DNA of 64,000 nt from Streptomyces nigrescens (GCA_024349765.1 AP026074.1:558001-622000), one strand, 5' to 3'. Shown: positions 16,465 through 26,389, counted from the stretch's first letter. The notes: a model not told the origin generated them from the sequence alone. Made by a program: numbers and translations.

Positions 16465-16974
16465 TCAGGAGCGCGCCAAGACGCTGTCGGTGTTCTTGAC
16501 CTCACCTTGATGCCAAGAACACCGACGGCAGGGGAAAGGGCCCGGACTGACGGCACGCCAGGGGACGTGGGCCCCTCGAACACGAGCGATCGATCGTCCG
16601 TTGCCGTGTTGGCACCGTTGAACTCGCCGTAGATGAGGCCGTCGATCGTGATCTCCTGAAAGGCGGGGAGAGAGGCAGGCCCACCCTTGCGGTGCTTGCC
16701 GCTGATGAGCCACGGTTTCGGACTGCGGCAATACCTTCTCCATCTGGCCCCTGGTGTGTTTCCAGTGGGCGTGGAAGGCCGCCGCCGCGGCGCCGGTCCA
16801 GTCGTCGCCGAGCCGGGTGACCTCCTGGTCCTGGGTCTCGATCGTGCCCTTCAGATCATGGGCCATGTGCCGCCAGGCCTCGGCACAGGCCCGTAGCACG
16901 GACGGGTCCCCGCCGGGGTTGAACAGGTCGAAGCTCTCGATCTGCGGCTGCTGCTCCTGCTGCGGTCCGGCCAT
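16465..16974 (-). pseudogene. WXG100 N-terminal domain of an ESX-type toxin, truncated
   Basis: The first about 80 residues are a WXG100-like helical hairpin: FDLFNPGGDPSVLRACAEAW, KGTIETQDQEVTRLGDDWTG, AAAAAFHAHW. Such domains head large polymorphic toxins or ESX substrates in Streptomyces. After SETVAHQ the frame becomes Arg/Pro/Cys-rich and unlike any protein. A different minus-strand frame over about 16560-16720 reads more like protein (EITIDGLIYGEFNGANTATD). The body of the protein therefore seems deleted or shifted. The ATG at 16974 is 1 nt after the stop of the upstream gene. Confidence 0.6.
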
Positions 16975-16975
16975 G

Positions 16976-17347
16976 TCACTTCCCCCCGAACTGTTGCGCC
17001 TGCGCGGAATCGGATGCCTGGTACGAGGTGGCGGTGTGCTGCAGGCCCGCGGCGTAGTGCCGCGGCCCGGCACTCAGTTGTCGCAGGGAAGTCACCGTGT
17101 GGCGGGGCATCTCCACGTACTGGGAGAGGACCTCGGTGGACTCCGACATCACGCCGAAGGCGTCATCCACGTTCTCCGCGCGGGTGGCGAAGGTGGTGAT
17201 GCGGTCGTCCAAGTGGTCGGAAGAGGACGCGAAGTCCTTGGCTAACGCCGAACCGGCTCGGGATGTATCGAAAAATTCTCGTGCGGCATTGCAGCCCCCA
17301 TGGTGAAACCGTACGTGATCACCGGTGCTGAAGGAGTTCGGCGGCAC
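16976..17347 (-). CDS. ESX-associated (EspC/type VII target-like) helical protein
   Basis: This frame of up to 123 residues is largely helical and polar, with DDAFGVMSESTEVLSQYV and a C-terminal region ending SYQASDSAQAQQFGGK. It resembles the small helical partners encoded ahead of WXG100 toxins. The N-terminus (MPPNSFSTGDHVRFHHGGCN) is atypical and no ribosome-binding site precedes the GTG at 17347, so the 5' part may be frameshifted. It is followed at 1 nt by the truncated WXG100 gene. I regard the pair as remnants of an ESX effector locus. Confidence 0.5.
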   Translation of the reverse strand: MPPNSFSTGDHVRFHHGGCNAAREFFDTSRAGSALAKDFASSSDHLDDRITTFATRAENVDDAFGVMSESTEVLSQYVEMPRHTVTSLRQLSAGPRHYAAGLQHTATSYQASDSAQAQQFGGK

Positions 17348-17598
17348 CGGCGCGCGCTACCGCCACCACCGGAGCCTGGTGAACGCACCGGCCCGGTGAA
17401 CCGCGCCGCCGCCCCGATGTTGCGGACCGCGTCGGGCCAGGCCAGGCCAGGCCCGACGCGGTGTAGTCCGTCCCGAGCTCAAGTGGCGCCACCATGGCGT
17501 CACCGCGGTGCCGCCGTGAGCCATCTCGCCGTGAAGACGGCGTCACGGCACCTCAATTCAAGGAAGAACGCCAGGTCAGAGTGGTGTGCGCCAAAAGG

Positions 17599-17643
17599 GA
17601 GCCAATCTGGCTCGCCATGGCGCCATACGTGTGCCATGATGGC
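17599..17643 (+). promoter_or_regulatory. Cluster of GCCAT/ATGGC half-sites before the RHH gene
   Basis: Within 45 bases before the ATG at 17647 are GAGCCA-ATC-TGGCTC (17599-17613), CGCCATGGCG (17613-17622), ATGGCGCCAT (17617-17626) and GCCAT-G-ATGGC (17633-17643). Ribbon-helix-helix proteins bind short repeated half-sites as dimer arrays. Autoregulation by the product at 17647 is therefore the simplest reading. CATGAT (17635-17640) sits 6 nt from the ATG and may be the -10 of a leaderless transcript. Confidence 0.45.
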
Positions 17644-17646
17644 GTC

Positions 17647-18180
17647 ATGGACCTCACGCCCTACGTCGACAACCTCCGGCAAGAGCTGGCCGTCGCCGCG
17701 GACGCCGGCGGCGACGACGCCCGCGCCCTCGCCGAGCGGCTCACCACCCCCCTGGAGTCAGCCGTCCGCCTGACGCTCCTCAACGCCCTGTCCGCCGCCA
17801 TGGGTGAGGTCACGCGCGAGCTGGCGCCGGGCTCGGTCGACGTGCGGCTGCGCGGGCTCGACCCGGAGTTCGTGGTGACGGCGCCGCCCGTCCCCGAGCC
17901 GTTCCGCGAGGCGCACGAGCCGGTCGCGGAGCCCACCGTGGCCACGCCGCCCCCACCGTCCGCGGACGCCGACGACGGCGCCATGGCGCGGATCAACTTC
18001 CGCCTGCCCGCCCACCTCAAGGCCCGCGTCGAGGGCGCCGCCGCCGTGGAGGGCCTGTCGGTCAACGCCTGGCTGGTGCGGGCCGTGTCCACCGCCCTCG
18101 ACGGCGGGGAGCGTCGTGCGAGCCAGCCGGCCCGCGGCAAGGACGCGGGCGGCCGGGGCTTCACCGGCTGGGTCCGCTGA
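17647..18180 (+). CDS. Ribbon-helix-helix (Arc/HicB-antitoxin-like) regulator
   Basis: This 177-residue protein has an N-terminal helical domain (about 1-70), a Pro/Ala linker and a C-terminal ribbon-helix-helix domain. The latter reads MARINFRLPAHLKARVEGAA followed by VEGLSVNAWLVRAVSTAL (about 116-153). The tail is basic (KDAGGRGFTGWVR). Such proteins are often annotated as HicB-type antitoxins but no toxin gene is adjacent. It is followed by DUF4097 and an ABC exporter in the same direction, a cassette recurring in Streptomyces. The upstream palindromes suggest autoregulation. Confidence 0.8.
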   Translation: MDLTPYVDNLRQELAVAADAGGDDARALAERLTTPLESAVRLTLLNALSAAMGEVTRELAPGSVDVRLRGLDPEFVVTAPPVPEPFREAHEPVAEPTVATPPPPSADADDGAMARINFRLPAHLKARVEGAAAVEGLSVNAWLVRAVSTALDGGERRASQPARGKDAGGRGFTGWVR

Positions 18181-18290
18181 GGCCCCCGGCCCACACCACT
18201 TTCACCGGCGGATCACCGATCCCGCCGACGTCACTCATCACCCGCCTCACCAGCGGGATCAGCCACCCGAGCCAAGAGGACGGAACAGCC

Positions 18291-19181
18291 ATGCCTGCTT
18301 ACGAGACCCCCGAACCCATCTCCGCCACCCTCGAACTGGAGGTAGGCACCGCCCACATCACCGCGGGCAAGCGCACCGACACGGTCGTCGAGGTGCTGCC
18401 GCGCGACGGCTCCGACGACAACGACGTACGCGCCGTGCAGCAGACCCAGGTCACCTGCTCGGGCGGCCGCCTCGCCATCAAGACTCCCAAGAAGTGGACG
18501 CTGTTCGGCAAGCCGGGCGCCATCGAGGTGAGCGTGGAACTGCCCACGGGATCGGACGTCCGGGGCACCTCGGGCATGGGCAGCTTCTCCTGCGAAGGCA
18601 GCTTCGGGGACGTCACGCTCAAGACCGCGCTCGGCGACCTCCAGGTCGACGAGGTGGCCGGAGCCAGCCTCAAGACCGACCACGGCGACATCCGACTGGT
18701 CCGCTCGACCGGGGGCGTCGAGGTCATCGGCTCCGGCCGGATCGAGGTCGGCACCGTCACCGGCGCGGCGACCGTCAAGAACAGCAACGGCGCGACCAAG
18801 GTCGCCGAGGTCACCGGCGACCTGCAGACCAGCTCGGCCAACGGCGACATCTCCATCGGCATCGCGCACAGCAGCGTCGGCGCCAAGTGCGCCAACGGCC
18901 GGATCGAGATCGAAATCGCCCACGCCGGGGTCGAGGCGATGTCCTCCAACGGCGCCATCCGCGTCGGAGACGTCACCCGCGGCCGTATCGACCTGCGCAC
19001 CTCCGTCGGCGACCTCGAAGTAGGCATCCACGAGGGCACCGCGGCCTGGCTCGACCTGCACCCCAAGTACGGCACGGTACGCAATGCGCTCGACTCCGCC
19101 GCCGGCCCCGCGGACTCCGACGAGACCGTCGAGGTGCACGCCCGGACCCTGACCGGCGACATCACCATCCGCCGCGCCTGA
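18291..19181 (+). CDS. DUF4097 beta-strand-repeat protein
   Basis: This 296-residue protein is a DUF4097 right-handed beta-repeat type. Repeated short strands such as DVTLKTALGDLQVDEV, GDIRLVRSTGGVEVIG, GDISIGIAHSSVG and GRIDLRTSVGDLEVG run from about residue 95 to 255. No signal peptide or membrane segment is visible. The family is often called a putative adhesin, but a cytoplasmic sensor or scaffold role is equally possible. The ATG follows AGAGGAC. It lies between the RHH regulator and the ABC exporter with short gaps, so it is probably part of the operon. Confidence 0.82.
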   Translation: MPAYETPEPISATLELEVGTAHITAGKRTDTVVEVLPRDGSDDNDVRAVQQTQVTCSGGRLAIKTPKKWTLFGKPGAIEVSVELPTGSDVRGTSGMGSFSCEGSFGDVTLKTALGDLQVDEVAGASLKTDHGDIRLVRSTGGVEVIGSGRIEVGTVTGAATVKNSNGATKVAEVTGDLQTSSANGDISIGIAHSSVGAKCANGRIEIEIAHAGVEAMSSNGAIRVGDVTRGRIDLRTSVGDLEVGIHEGTAAWLDLHPKYGTVRNALDSAAGPADSDETVEVHARTLTGDITIRRA

Positions 19182-19222
19182 CCGGGCGCACCCCAACTCC
19201 CGCACCTGAAAGGAAAAGTGGC

Positions 19223-20226
<1,004 letters not shown>

Positions 20227-20227
<1 letters not shown>

Positions 20228-21018
20228 TGGCCACCATGTCCTACGCCGCCAAAGACTCCAGGACGATGCTGCGGCGCAACCTCAAGAAGGCCCTGCGCTA
20301 CCCGTCCCTGACGCTCACCGTCGTCATCATGCCCCTCATGATGCTGCTGCTGTTCAACTACGTCTTCGGCAGCGCCCTGGGCACCGGCATCAGCGGCCTG
20401 CCCACCGGCAGCGGTGACTACATCGACTACCTCGCGCCCGGCATCATCCTGATGGCCGCCACGTCCGGCGCCCTGACCACCGCGATCAGCGTCTGCGCGG
20501 ACAAGACCGAAGGCATCGTCAACCGCTTCCGCACGATGCCGATCTCCCGCGCCTCGTTCCTGACCGGCCATGTCGTGGCCAGTGTGATCCAGACGATGAC
20601 CAGCGTCGCCCTCGTCATCGGCGTCGCGCTCCTCGTGGGCTTCCGGCCCGACGCCACGCCCCTCGAATGGCTCGCCGCGATCGGCCTGCTCGCCCTGCTC
20701 ACCCTGGCGCTGACCTGGCTCTGCGCCGGTATCGGCCTGGTCGCCAAGAACGTCGAGACCGCCAGCAACATCCCGATGCCGCTGACGTTCCTGCCCTTCA
20801 TCGGCAGCGCCATCGTGCCGCCCGAGTCGATGCCCACCGGCCTGCGCTGGTTCGCCGAGTACCAGCCGTTCACGCCGATCATCGAGACCCTGCGCGGCCT
20901 GTGGCTCGGCACCGAGATCGGCTCCAGCGCGGTCATCGGCCTCGCCTGGTGCGTGGGCCTCAGCCTGGTCGGCTACGTGTGGGCGCGCCGCACCTTCAAG
21001 ACCGGCCCCAAGCGGTAA
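20227..21018 (+). CDS. ABC transporter permease, DrrB family (ABC2 type)
   Basis: This 263-residue integral membrane protein has six predicted membrane segments and the ABC2 signature. A first helix follows the basic N-terminus RRNLKKALRYPSL. A cytoplasmic loop DKTEGIVNRFRTMPISRASF leads to the later helices, and the conserved loop PLTFLPFIGSAIVPPESMP lies near residue 185. It should form the export channel with the preceding ATPase. Start ATG 20227 overlaps the ATPase stop. A P450 and ferredoxin follow 75 nt later, suggesting export or detoxification of an oxidised small molecule. Confidence 0.92.
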
Positions 21019-21093
21019 CTACCCCTTCCTGCAAGCCACTTCACCGATGCGCACCATGGACCACACCCCACCCGACGATCACAGGAGGACCTT

Positions 21094-22347
21094 ATGTCGT
21101 ACGACCCGACGGCCGCCGACACCACCACCGCAGCCGCCGCCACTGCCGGCACCACTGATGAGCCGCCCACCCTGCCCACCGACCGCCACACCGGCTGCCC
21201 CTTCGACCCGCCCGCCGCACTCACCGCGCTGAGCGACCAGCCGTTGCGCCGCATGCGCTACGCCGACGGACACATAGGCTGGCTGGCCACCGGACACGCC
21301 GCGGCCCGCGCGATCCTGGCCGACCCGCGCTTCAGCTCACGCAACGAACTCCTGCACCCTCCGGTACCGGTCCCAGGGATGCCGGAGGAGCTGCCGCCGG
21401 CGCCGGTCGGCGACATCACCGGCCTCGACGCCCCCGAGCACACCCGCTACCGGCGCCTGCTCACCGGCAAGTTCACGGTCCGCCGCATGCGTCAACTCAC
21501 CGAACGCGTCGAGCAGTTCACCACCGAGTGTCTGGACGCCATGGAGCAGGCCGGGCCCACGGCCGACCTGGTGGCGGCGTTTGCGCAGCCCGTGCCCGCG
21601 CTCATGATCTGCGAGCTGCTCGGCGTGCCGTACGGCGACCGCGAGCGCTTCCAGAGCCAGGTGGCGACCATCTTCGACCAGACGGCGGATGCGGAGGCGA
21701 AGGGCGAGGCCTATACGGCGCTGCTCCAGTACCTGAACGAACTGGTCCTCGCCAAGCGGGCCGAGCCCACCGACGACCTGCTCAGCGATCTGACCACCTC
21801 CGACCTCACCGACGAGGAACTCGCCGGCATCGGCGGACTGCTGCTCGCCGCCGGACTCGACACCACCGCGAACATGCTCGGCCTCGGCACCTTCGCCCTG
21901 CTGAGCAACCCCGATCAGCTCGACGCCCTGCGCGCCGACCCCGGCCTCGCCGAGCAGACCGTGGAGGAACTGCTGCGCTACCTCAGCGTCGCCGACCCGA
22001 TTCTGCGGGCAGCGCTCGAGGACGTCGAGGTGGAGGGCCAACTCATCAGGGCGGGGGAGACGGTGACCGTTTCCGTGCAGGCCGCCAACCGCGACCCGCG
22101 GAAGTTCCCCGACCCCGACCGGCTCGACATCCACCGCAAGGCCACCGGACACGTCGCCTTCGGGCACGGCGCCCACCAGTGCCTGGGCCAGCAGCTCGCC
22201 CGCGTCGAGATGGCCGTCGCCTTCCCGGCGCTGCTCGCCCGCTTCCCCACCCTGCGCCTCGCGGTGCCGCCGCAGGAGGTGCCGCTACGCGACCGCTCCA
22301 ACATCTACGGCGTGATCAACCTGCCCGTCACCTGGGACAAGGAGTAG
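21094..22347 (+). CDS. Cytochrome P450 (CYP105-like)
   Basis: This 417-residue soluble monooxygenase has all P450 landmarks: the I-helix oxygen-activation motif AGLDTT (253-258), ExxR (Glu292-Arg295) and the heme-binding loop [11 protein letters not shown] with Cys363 as thiolate ligand. The overall pattern ([25 protein letters not shown]) resembles Streptomyces CYP105 enzymes, which hydroxylate varied hydrophobic substrates. The ATG follows AGGAGGACCTT. The ferredoxin gene starts 4 nt after the stop and is its likely electron donor. Confidence 0.93.
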   Translation: MSYDPTAADTTTAAAATAGTTDEPPTLPTDRHTGCPFDPPAALTALSDQPLRRMRYADGHIGWLATGHAAARAILADPRFSSRNELLHPPVPVPGMPEELPPAPVGDITGLDAPEHTRYRRLLTGKFTVRRMRQLTERVEQFTTECLDAMEQAGPTADLVAAFAQPVPALMICELLGVPYGDRERFQSQVATIFDQTADAEAKGEAYTALLQYLNELVLAKRAEPTDDLLSDLTTSDLTDEELAGIGGLLLAAGLDTTANMLGLGTFALLSNPDQLDALRADPGLAEQTVEELLRYLSVADPILRAALEDVEVEGQLIRAGETVTVSVQAANRDPRKFPDPDRLDIHRKATGHVAFGHGAHQCLGQQLARVEMAVAFPALLARFPTLRLAVPPQEVPLRDRSNIYGVINLPVTWDKE

Positions 22348-22351
22348 CCCC

Positions 22352-22615
22352 ATGAGCGACCCTTCCCGAAGCTCTTCGAGTAGGGAGAACCCCATGGAGC
22401 CGCTGCGTCTCAGCGTCGACCGTGAGCGCTGCGCCGGCGCCGGCATGTGCGCCCTGACGGCTCCCGAGGTCTTCGACCAGGACGACGAGGAAGGCCTGGT
22501 GGTGCTCCTGCACCCGGCGCCGCCGCCCCAGCACCGGGCCGCCGCCCGGATGGCCGCCGGCCTCTGCCCCGCCGGAGCCATCGCCCTCAACTCCCCGGAC
22601 CCCACGGACTCGTAG
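22352..22615 (+). CDS. Small ferredoxin ([3Fe-4S] type) partner of the P450
   Basis: This 87-residue ferredoxin carries the cluster pattern CAGAGMC (C-x5-C near residues 26-32) with a final Cys in GLCPAGAI. That is the arrangement of the [3Fe-4S] ferredoxins that serve actinobacterial P450s. The start at 22352 uses AAGGAG within the end of the P450 gene; an ATG at 22394 with its own AGGGAG is equally possible and would drop a Ser-rich leader. It is co-transcribed with the P450. Confidence 0.88.
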   Translation: MSDPSRSSSSRENPMEPLRLSVDRERCAGAGMCALTAPEVFDQDDEEGLVVLLHPAPPPQHRAAARMAAGLCPAGAIALNSPDPTDS

Positions 22616-22636
22616 CGACCGTGGCAGTGACCGGAC

Positions 22637-22673
22637 CGAGAACCCCGCGCCGCGCACCGGTGGGGGGCTCTCG
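22637..22673. terminator. Hairpin between convergent ferredoxin and DUF6445 genes
   Basis: CGAGAACCCC (22637-22646) pairs with GGGGCTCTCG (22664-22673), 9 of 10 positions matching, in the gap between the ferredoxin (+) and the oxygenase (-). Confidence 0.5.
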
Positions 22674-22742
22674 CGTGTGCGGACCCGTCCGCCACGCCGC
22701 CTCGGCCCTCGGGCCGGCTTCTTCCGCTGCTCCGGCGTGCTG

Positions 22743-23435
22743 TCAGGCCATCCAGAAGAAGACCGCGGTCATCCGCTTGTCTTCCAGGGTGCTGCCCCAG
22801 TAGCCGGTGGCGCTGTGCAGCATGTTGGCGGTGTAGAGCAGCAGCCGGTTGTGGCGGTGCGCTACGCGTACGTCCTCGGTGAAGGAATCAGGCGGGACGA
22901 AGCGGGTTCCCAGGGCGTCGACGAGGTTGTTGTGGGGCGCGGTCACCATGTTTCCGCCCAGTCGGCCGCCCGGTAGCTTCTGACGGTAGAAGCTCGTTCC
23001 GCAGTCCTTGGGCACCTGCGGGTTGAGGTAGAGCACCGCGGCGTAGCGGCTCAGCGATCGCGAATCGGTGTGTGGCCGCGGCTCGCACTCGTCCTTGCCC
23101 ACGACCTGGATGCAGTTGTGATTGAGGGTGCCGCCACCAGGTGCGGTGTGCTGCCACAGCCGACGCGCGCCGGTCGCCTTCATGACCAGTCTTTCGACTC
23201 TGGCCAGTTCCGCCGGTTCGAGCCCAGGCATCGTGCGCAGACCGGGCCAGCTCTCGGGCTTGTGCGGATAGCCTTCGATCCAGTTGCCGCTGTCGAGACA
23301 GCGCGCCCGGACGGCATCGACGTCCGGCAGCACGTTGTCCAGGACCCAGTAATCCCGGCCCGGGGTGGGTTTGCGGTAGGGGAGGACGGGGAGCACCGGG
23401 CTCCTCGGGGGGTGTGGGGGCATGCCGCTGACCAT
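22743..23435 (-). CDS. DUF6445 family, putative 2-oxoglutarate/Fe(II) oxygenase
   Basis: This protein of about 230 residues shows the facial-triad pattern of 2-oxoglutarate-dependent oxygenases. HxD lies in EPRPHTDSRS (near residue 140), the distal His in NMLHSATGYWG (near 210), and a C-terminal Arg in DKRMTAVFF could bind 2-oxoglutarate. The preceding motif GGGTLNHNCIQVVGKDECEP is typical of DUF6445. The substrate is unknown; relatives occur near natural-product genes. Start ATG 23435 or 23423 is uncertain, with no clear ribosome-binding site. It is convergent with the P450-ferredoxin operon. Confidence 0.72.
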   Translation of the reverse strand: MVSGMPPHPPRSPVLPVLPYRKPTPGRDYWVLDNVLPDVDAVRARCLDSGNWIEGYPHKPESWPGLRTMPGLEPAELARVERLVMKATGARRLWQHTAPGGGTLNHNCIQVVGKDECEPRPHTDSRSLSRYAAVLYLNPQVPKDCGTSFYRQKLPGGRLGGNMVTAPHNNLVDALGTRFVPPDSFTEDVRVAHRHNRLLLYTANMLHSATGYWGSTLEDKRMTAVFFWMA

Positions 23436-23620
23436 ACGGTCGGCCGGCGCCAGGCACGCCCGCGAAGGGGTCAACCTTCCGTCAACTCCCGGCAGTCTCA
23501 AGGTCGAGTTTTGTCAAACCGGCCGCTCAGGTCACACTCGCGCAGGCCTCCCTCAGCTGCCTGGTCCCCAAGGACTCAAGTGCCCGCAGCCGCCCGGGTC
23601 ACCGCAGCACCGCGTGGAGA

Positions 23621-23992
23621 TCATTTGTGGTCGTGGCCCGCAGTAGGCAGCTCCTGACGGGCGGCCAGTCGGTCCAGCAGCCCCGTGAGTACGGCGCTCT
23701 CCGTCGCGGTGAGGTCCGCGGCGAATTCGGCGTCGGCGGACTGTGCCAGCTCTCCGCAGAAAGCGAGCAGTTCCCGGCCGTGCTCGGTGGGTGTCAGTAC
23801 CTGGCGTCGGCGGTCGGCCGGGTCCCTTACCCGCTGAATCGCACCAGACTTCGCCCGCACCCGACGCGCGCCGCAGCACGAGCAGGTGAATCCGAGATCG
23901 CTGATCATGACGTGGAGCCTGATGTTCGGGTTCGGTGCCCCCGGAGGTGCCCATCTGCACCACCGGCGAGCCGTAGAGCCTTCAGCGTCCAT
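23621..23992 (-). pseudogene. MarR-family regulator remnant (C-terminal half)
   Basis: Codons from about 23850 leftwards read GAIQRVRDPADRRRQVLTPTEHG and continue with RELLAFCGELAQSADAEFAADL and TATESAVLTGLLDRLA. This is the wing and C-terminal helices of a MarR regulator. The DNA-binding helices that should precede them are missing; the N-terminal part (MDAEGSTARRWCRWAPP, then a CSCCGARR cluster) is unrelated. Neither other minus frame restores them. A 5' deletion or rearrangement is the best explanation, so the product should not bind DNA normally. Confidence 0.6.
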
Positions 23993-24122
23993 GACTGGTT
24001 GTAGGTCCCCGGGTCTTCTGTTCCCAGGCCCTCAGCCATGTGAGGATGGCCCACACCCGCGCTGTTCTGCCGACGGCGAAGACCGGCCCGACCGGGCTCG
24101 ATGATCACTACAGTCCCGTCTC

Positions 24123-24848
24123 ATGACGACGATTACGACGCGTACGGTCGAGTATCCGGCCGACGGTTTGACGATGATCGGGCACCTCGCGCTCCCGGCC
24201 GGTGTCGACCGCCGGCCCGCGGTGCTGCTCGGACCAGAGGGCACGGGGCTCAGCGACGTCGAGCGCCGCCGGGCCGATGCTCTCGCCGAGCTGGGATATG
24301 TAGCGCTGGCCTTCGACCTTCACGGCGGGCGCTATTTGGGCGACCCCGAGGAGATGCTGGCCCGTTGCATGCCACTGCTCGCTGATCCCGACCGGATGCG
24401 GGGCATCGGCCATGCGGCGCTCGACGTGTTGCGCACCGAACCGCGGACCGACCCGGACCGGATCGCCGCCGTCGGTTACGGCACCGGGGGCGCCATCGGG
24501 CTGGAACTCGGGCGCGACGGCGTCAGCCTGCGCGCGATCGGGACAGTCAACGCACTGACCACGGGCCGACCGGGCGAAGCGGCGCGCATCCGCTGCCCGG
24601 TGTGGGCCGGGGTCGGGTCGGAAGACCCGATCATGCCGCCCTCGCAACGGGACGCATTCACAGCCGAGATGCAGGCCGCGGGCGTCGACTGGCGCCTCAC
24701 GGTCTACGGCGGCGCCTTGCACGCCTTCCACCACCCGTCGGTCGACCACACGGTGCGCCCCGGCGTCGGCTACCACCCACGGCACGCGCAGCGCGCCTGG
24801 CGCGACGTCGTCGACCTGCTCGCCGAGTGCCTGCCCGTAACGGAGTGA
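24123..24848 (+). CDS. Dienelactone-hydrolase-family protein lacking the nucleophile
   Basis: This 241-residue protein has the dienelactone hydrolase fold: MIGHLALPAGVDRRPAVLL, then FDLHGGRYLGDPEEM, an acid region GVGSEDPIMPP and a His region YGGALHAFHHPSV. The nucleophile elbow, normally G-[FY]-[CS]-x-G-G, reads VGYGTGGAIGLEL, so the catalytic Cys/Ser is Gly. Either this is a non-catalytic subfamily or another residue has taken over. The ATG at 24123 lies 8 nt after TACAGT (24109-24114), consistent with leaderless expression. Confidence 0.82.
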   Translation: MTTITTRTVEYPADGLTMIGHLALPAGVDRRPAVLLGPEGTGLSDVERRRADALAELGYVALAFDLHGGRYLGDPEEMLARCMPLLADPDRMRGIGHAALDVLRTEPRTDPDRIAAVGYGTGGAIGLELGRDGVSLRAIGTVNALTTGRPGEAARIRCPVWAGVGSEDPIMPPSQRDAFTAEMQAAGVDWRLTVYGGALHAFHHPSVDHTVRPGVGYHPRHAQRAWRDVVDLLAECLPVTE

Positions 24849-25286
24849 GCTGGAGCGTCGGGACTTCCAACGTCATGACACGACAGCGGAGAAAATGACC
24901 CGGAGCCTGACAACCTGAACGGCTGCCACCATCCGGTGATTGCGGTAGGCCGTCGGTGACGACTGGCGGCCGCCCGCCGTGCCTTGCGCTCGCGGTCTAC
25001 GCGTCGCCACTTCAGGATGGACTCGCGAATGTTTCTCCCGCGCGGATTCCGCCATGGCCGCAATGCACGCGAACGGCAGCTTCCCCGCGGCCCGGCCGGG
25101 TCGTAGTTGCCAGGTAGTTGCCGGGTAGTGACCAGGCAGTGGCCTGGCGGGCACTTCCAGCACCAAGCCGTGCGCGGTGAACTGCTCAGCAGACGCGGGG
25201 AGTTCGGCGGTATGTCGCGGCCGAGCCGCTTCGTCGTCCATCAAGGACCCGCTCGGTCTTCCCCAGTGCCCGGCGGTCACCCGCCC
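24849..25286. other. Intergenic, no gene supported
   Basis: About 440 bases between a plus-strand hydrolase and the minus-strand end of the TetR gene. It contains short imperfect repeats of GTAGTTGCC/GTAGTGACC around 25104-25145. Open frames lack start signals and family features. Confidence 0.45.
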
Positions 25287-25877
25287 CTACAGGCGTCCAG
25301 AGCCACCAAGGACTCTGGTGATGAAGCTGGCCAATTGTGCGCGCATCTCTTCCCGGGGCACGCGCTCCTGTCCGGCCAGGTGCTCGACGAGATCGGCTCG
25401 GGTGGCGGCGAGCAGGGCGTGGGCGGTGAAGTCGCTGTCGGTCAGGCCGGGGACCTGCTCCAGTACGGCCTGGAGCAGTCCGTGCCACCGTTCGTAATGC
25501 TCCGCTTGGTACGGGCTGCCGGACGCGCTCTCCTCCAAGGCCAGTGCGAGGCGGCGGTTGTCGAGTTTGAAGCACAGGACGGCGTCCAGCAGGGCGGGCA
25601 CACGCTGCTGTGGTGGGGTGGCGGGCCCCAGGGGTGGCGGGCCGGTTTCGACGGCTTCCCTGATCGGTTCGAGCCGTGCCTCGTACAGCGCGCGGAGCAG
25701 CCCGGCGCGGTCGCCGAACGCCCGGAAGAGCGTTCCCTTCCCGACGCCGGCCGCTCCTGCGATGTCGGCCATGGTGATGTCGTCGGGACTCTCGCTGCGG
25801 GCGAAGAGGGTGTCGGCGGCCGCGAGCACGGCCTCCCGGTTGCGGACGGCGTCCTTGCGGGACTTGCGCTCGGGCAT
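25287..25877 (-). CDS. TetR-family transcriptional regulator
   Basis: This 196-residue repressor has a TetR HTH in residues 10-55: NREAVLAAADTLFARSES, then DITMADIAGAAGVGKGTLFRAFGDRAGLL. An all-helical ligand-binding domain follows. The ATG at 25877 follows CTGGAGGAGCCGC. It is divergent from the SnoaL-like/NmrA-like operon at 25964. The gap holds two palindromes of one family (25898-25939), so this protein most likely represses both directions until a ligand binds. Confidence 0.92.
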   Translation of the reverse strand: MPERKSRKDAVRNREAVLAAADTLFARSESPDDITMADIAGAAGVGKGTLFRAFGDRAGLLRALYEARLEPIREAVETGPPPLGPATPPQQRVPALLDAVLCFKLDNRRLALALEESASGSPYQAEHYERWHGLLQAVLEQVPGLTDSDFTAHALLAATRADLVEHLAGQERVPREEMRAQLASFITRVLGGSGRL

Positions 25878-25897
25878 GCGGCTCCTCCAGTTGCAAA

Positions 25898-25939
25898 ACG
25901 GACCCCGGGTCCGTAACGTCAAAGCGGACCTTGGGTCCG
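25898..25939. promoter_or_regulatory. Two palindromic TetR operators
   Basis: ACGGACCC-C-GGGTCCGT (25898-25914) is a perfect 8-1-8 palindrome. CGGACC-TTG-GGTCCG (25925-25939) is a second palindrome of the same family. Their centres are 26 bp apart in the gap between the TetR gene and the divergent operon. Confidence 0.75.
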
Positions 25940-25963
25940 GATTCTACGAGATGGAGGACACCC

Positions 25964-26389
25964 ATGTCCGCACCGACTTCCCCGGCGGATCTCTACCGCC
26001 ACGGCCTGCGGCTGCTACTGGACAAGAACACGACCGGCTGGGTCGACCTGTGGGCCGAGGACGGCGTCATGGAGTTTCCCTTCGCCCCCCAGGGCTGGCC
26101 CACGCGCTTGGAGGGCGCAGAGGCCATCGCCGCCTACATGCGCCGCTACCCCGACCACATCGACCTGCACGACTTCCCGGACCTGCGGATCCACCAGACC
26201 ATCGATCCGGAAACCATCGTGGTGGAGATGCGCGGCGTCGGCCGCCTGGTGGAGACCGGCGCGCCCTTCGACATGACCTACATCGCCGTAGTGACCGTTC
26301 AGGAAGGGCACTTCACCTCCTACCGCGACTACTGGAACCCCCTCACCGTCCTCGAACCCGGCACCGACTTCACCGGGAGCAACCGATGA
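25964..26389 (+). CDS. SnoaL-like/NTF2-fold protein
   Basis: This 141-residue protein has the SnoaL/NTF2 cone fold. The sequence LYRHGLRLLLDKNTTGWVDLWAEDGVME FPFAPQGWP opens with the long helix and first strand, and is followed by LEGAEAIAAYMRRYP, IVVEMRGVGRL and HFTSYRDYWNPL. Members are small cyclases, isomerases or binding proteins often linked to polyketide or redox pathways. The ATG at 25964 follows ATGGAGGAC. The stop overlaps the start of the next gene (ATGA), so the two products probably act in one pathway under the divergent TetR. Confidence 0.85.
   Translation: MSAPTSPADLYRHGLRLLLDKNTTGWVDLWAEDGVMEFPFAPQGWPTRLEGAEAIAAYMRRYPDHIDLHDFPDLRIHQTIDPETIVVEMRGVGRLVETGAPFDMTYIAVVTVQEGHFTSYRDYWNPLTVLEPGTDFTGSNR

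Noticed and set aside
17647-18180. Toxin-antitoxin pair with a HicB-type antitoxin
   Set aside because: No toxin-sized gene adjoins the ribbon-helix-helix gene; the next gene is DUF4097.
21094-22347. P450 as tailoring enzyme of the cyclodipeptide synthase (YvmC/CypX-like pathway)
   Set aside because: The genes are about 11 kb apart with unrelated operons between them, and this P450 looks CYP105-like with its own ferredoxin and exporter.
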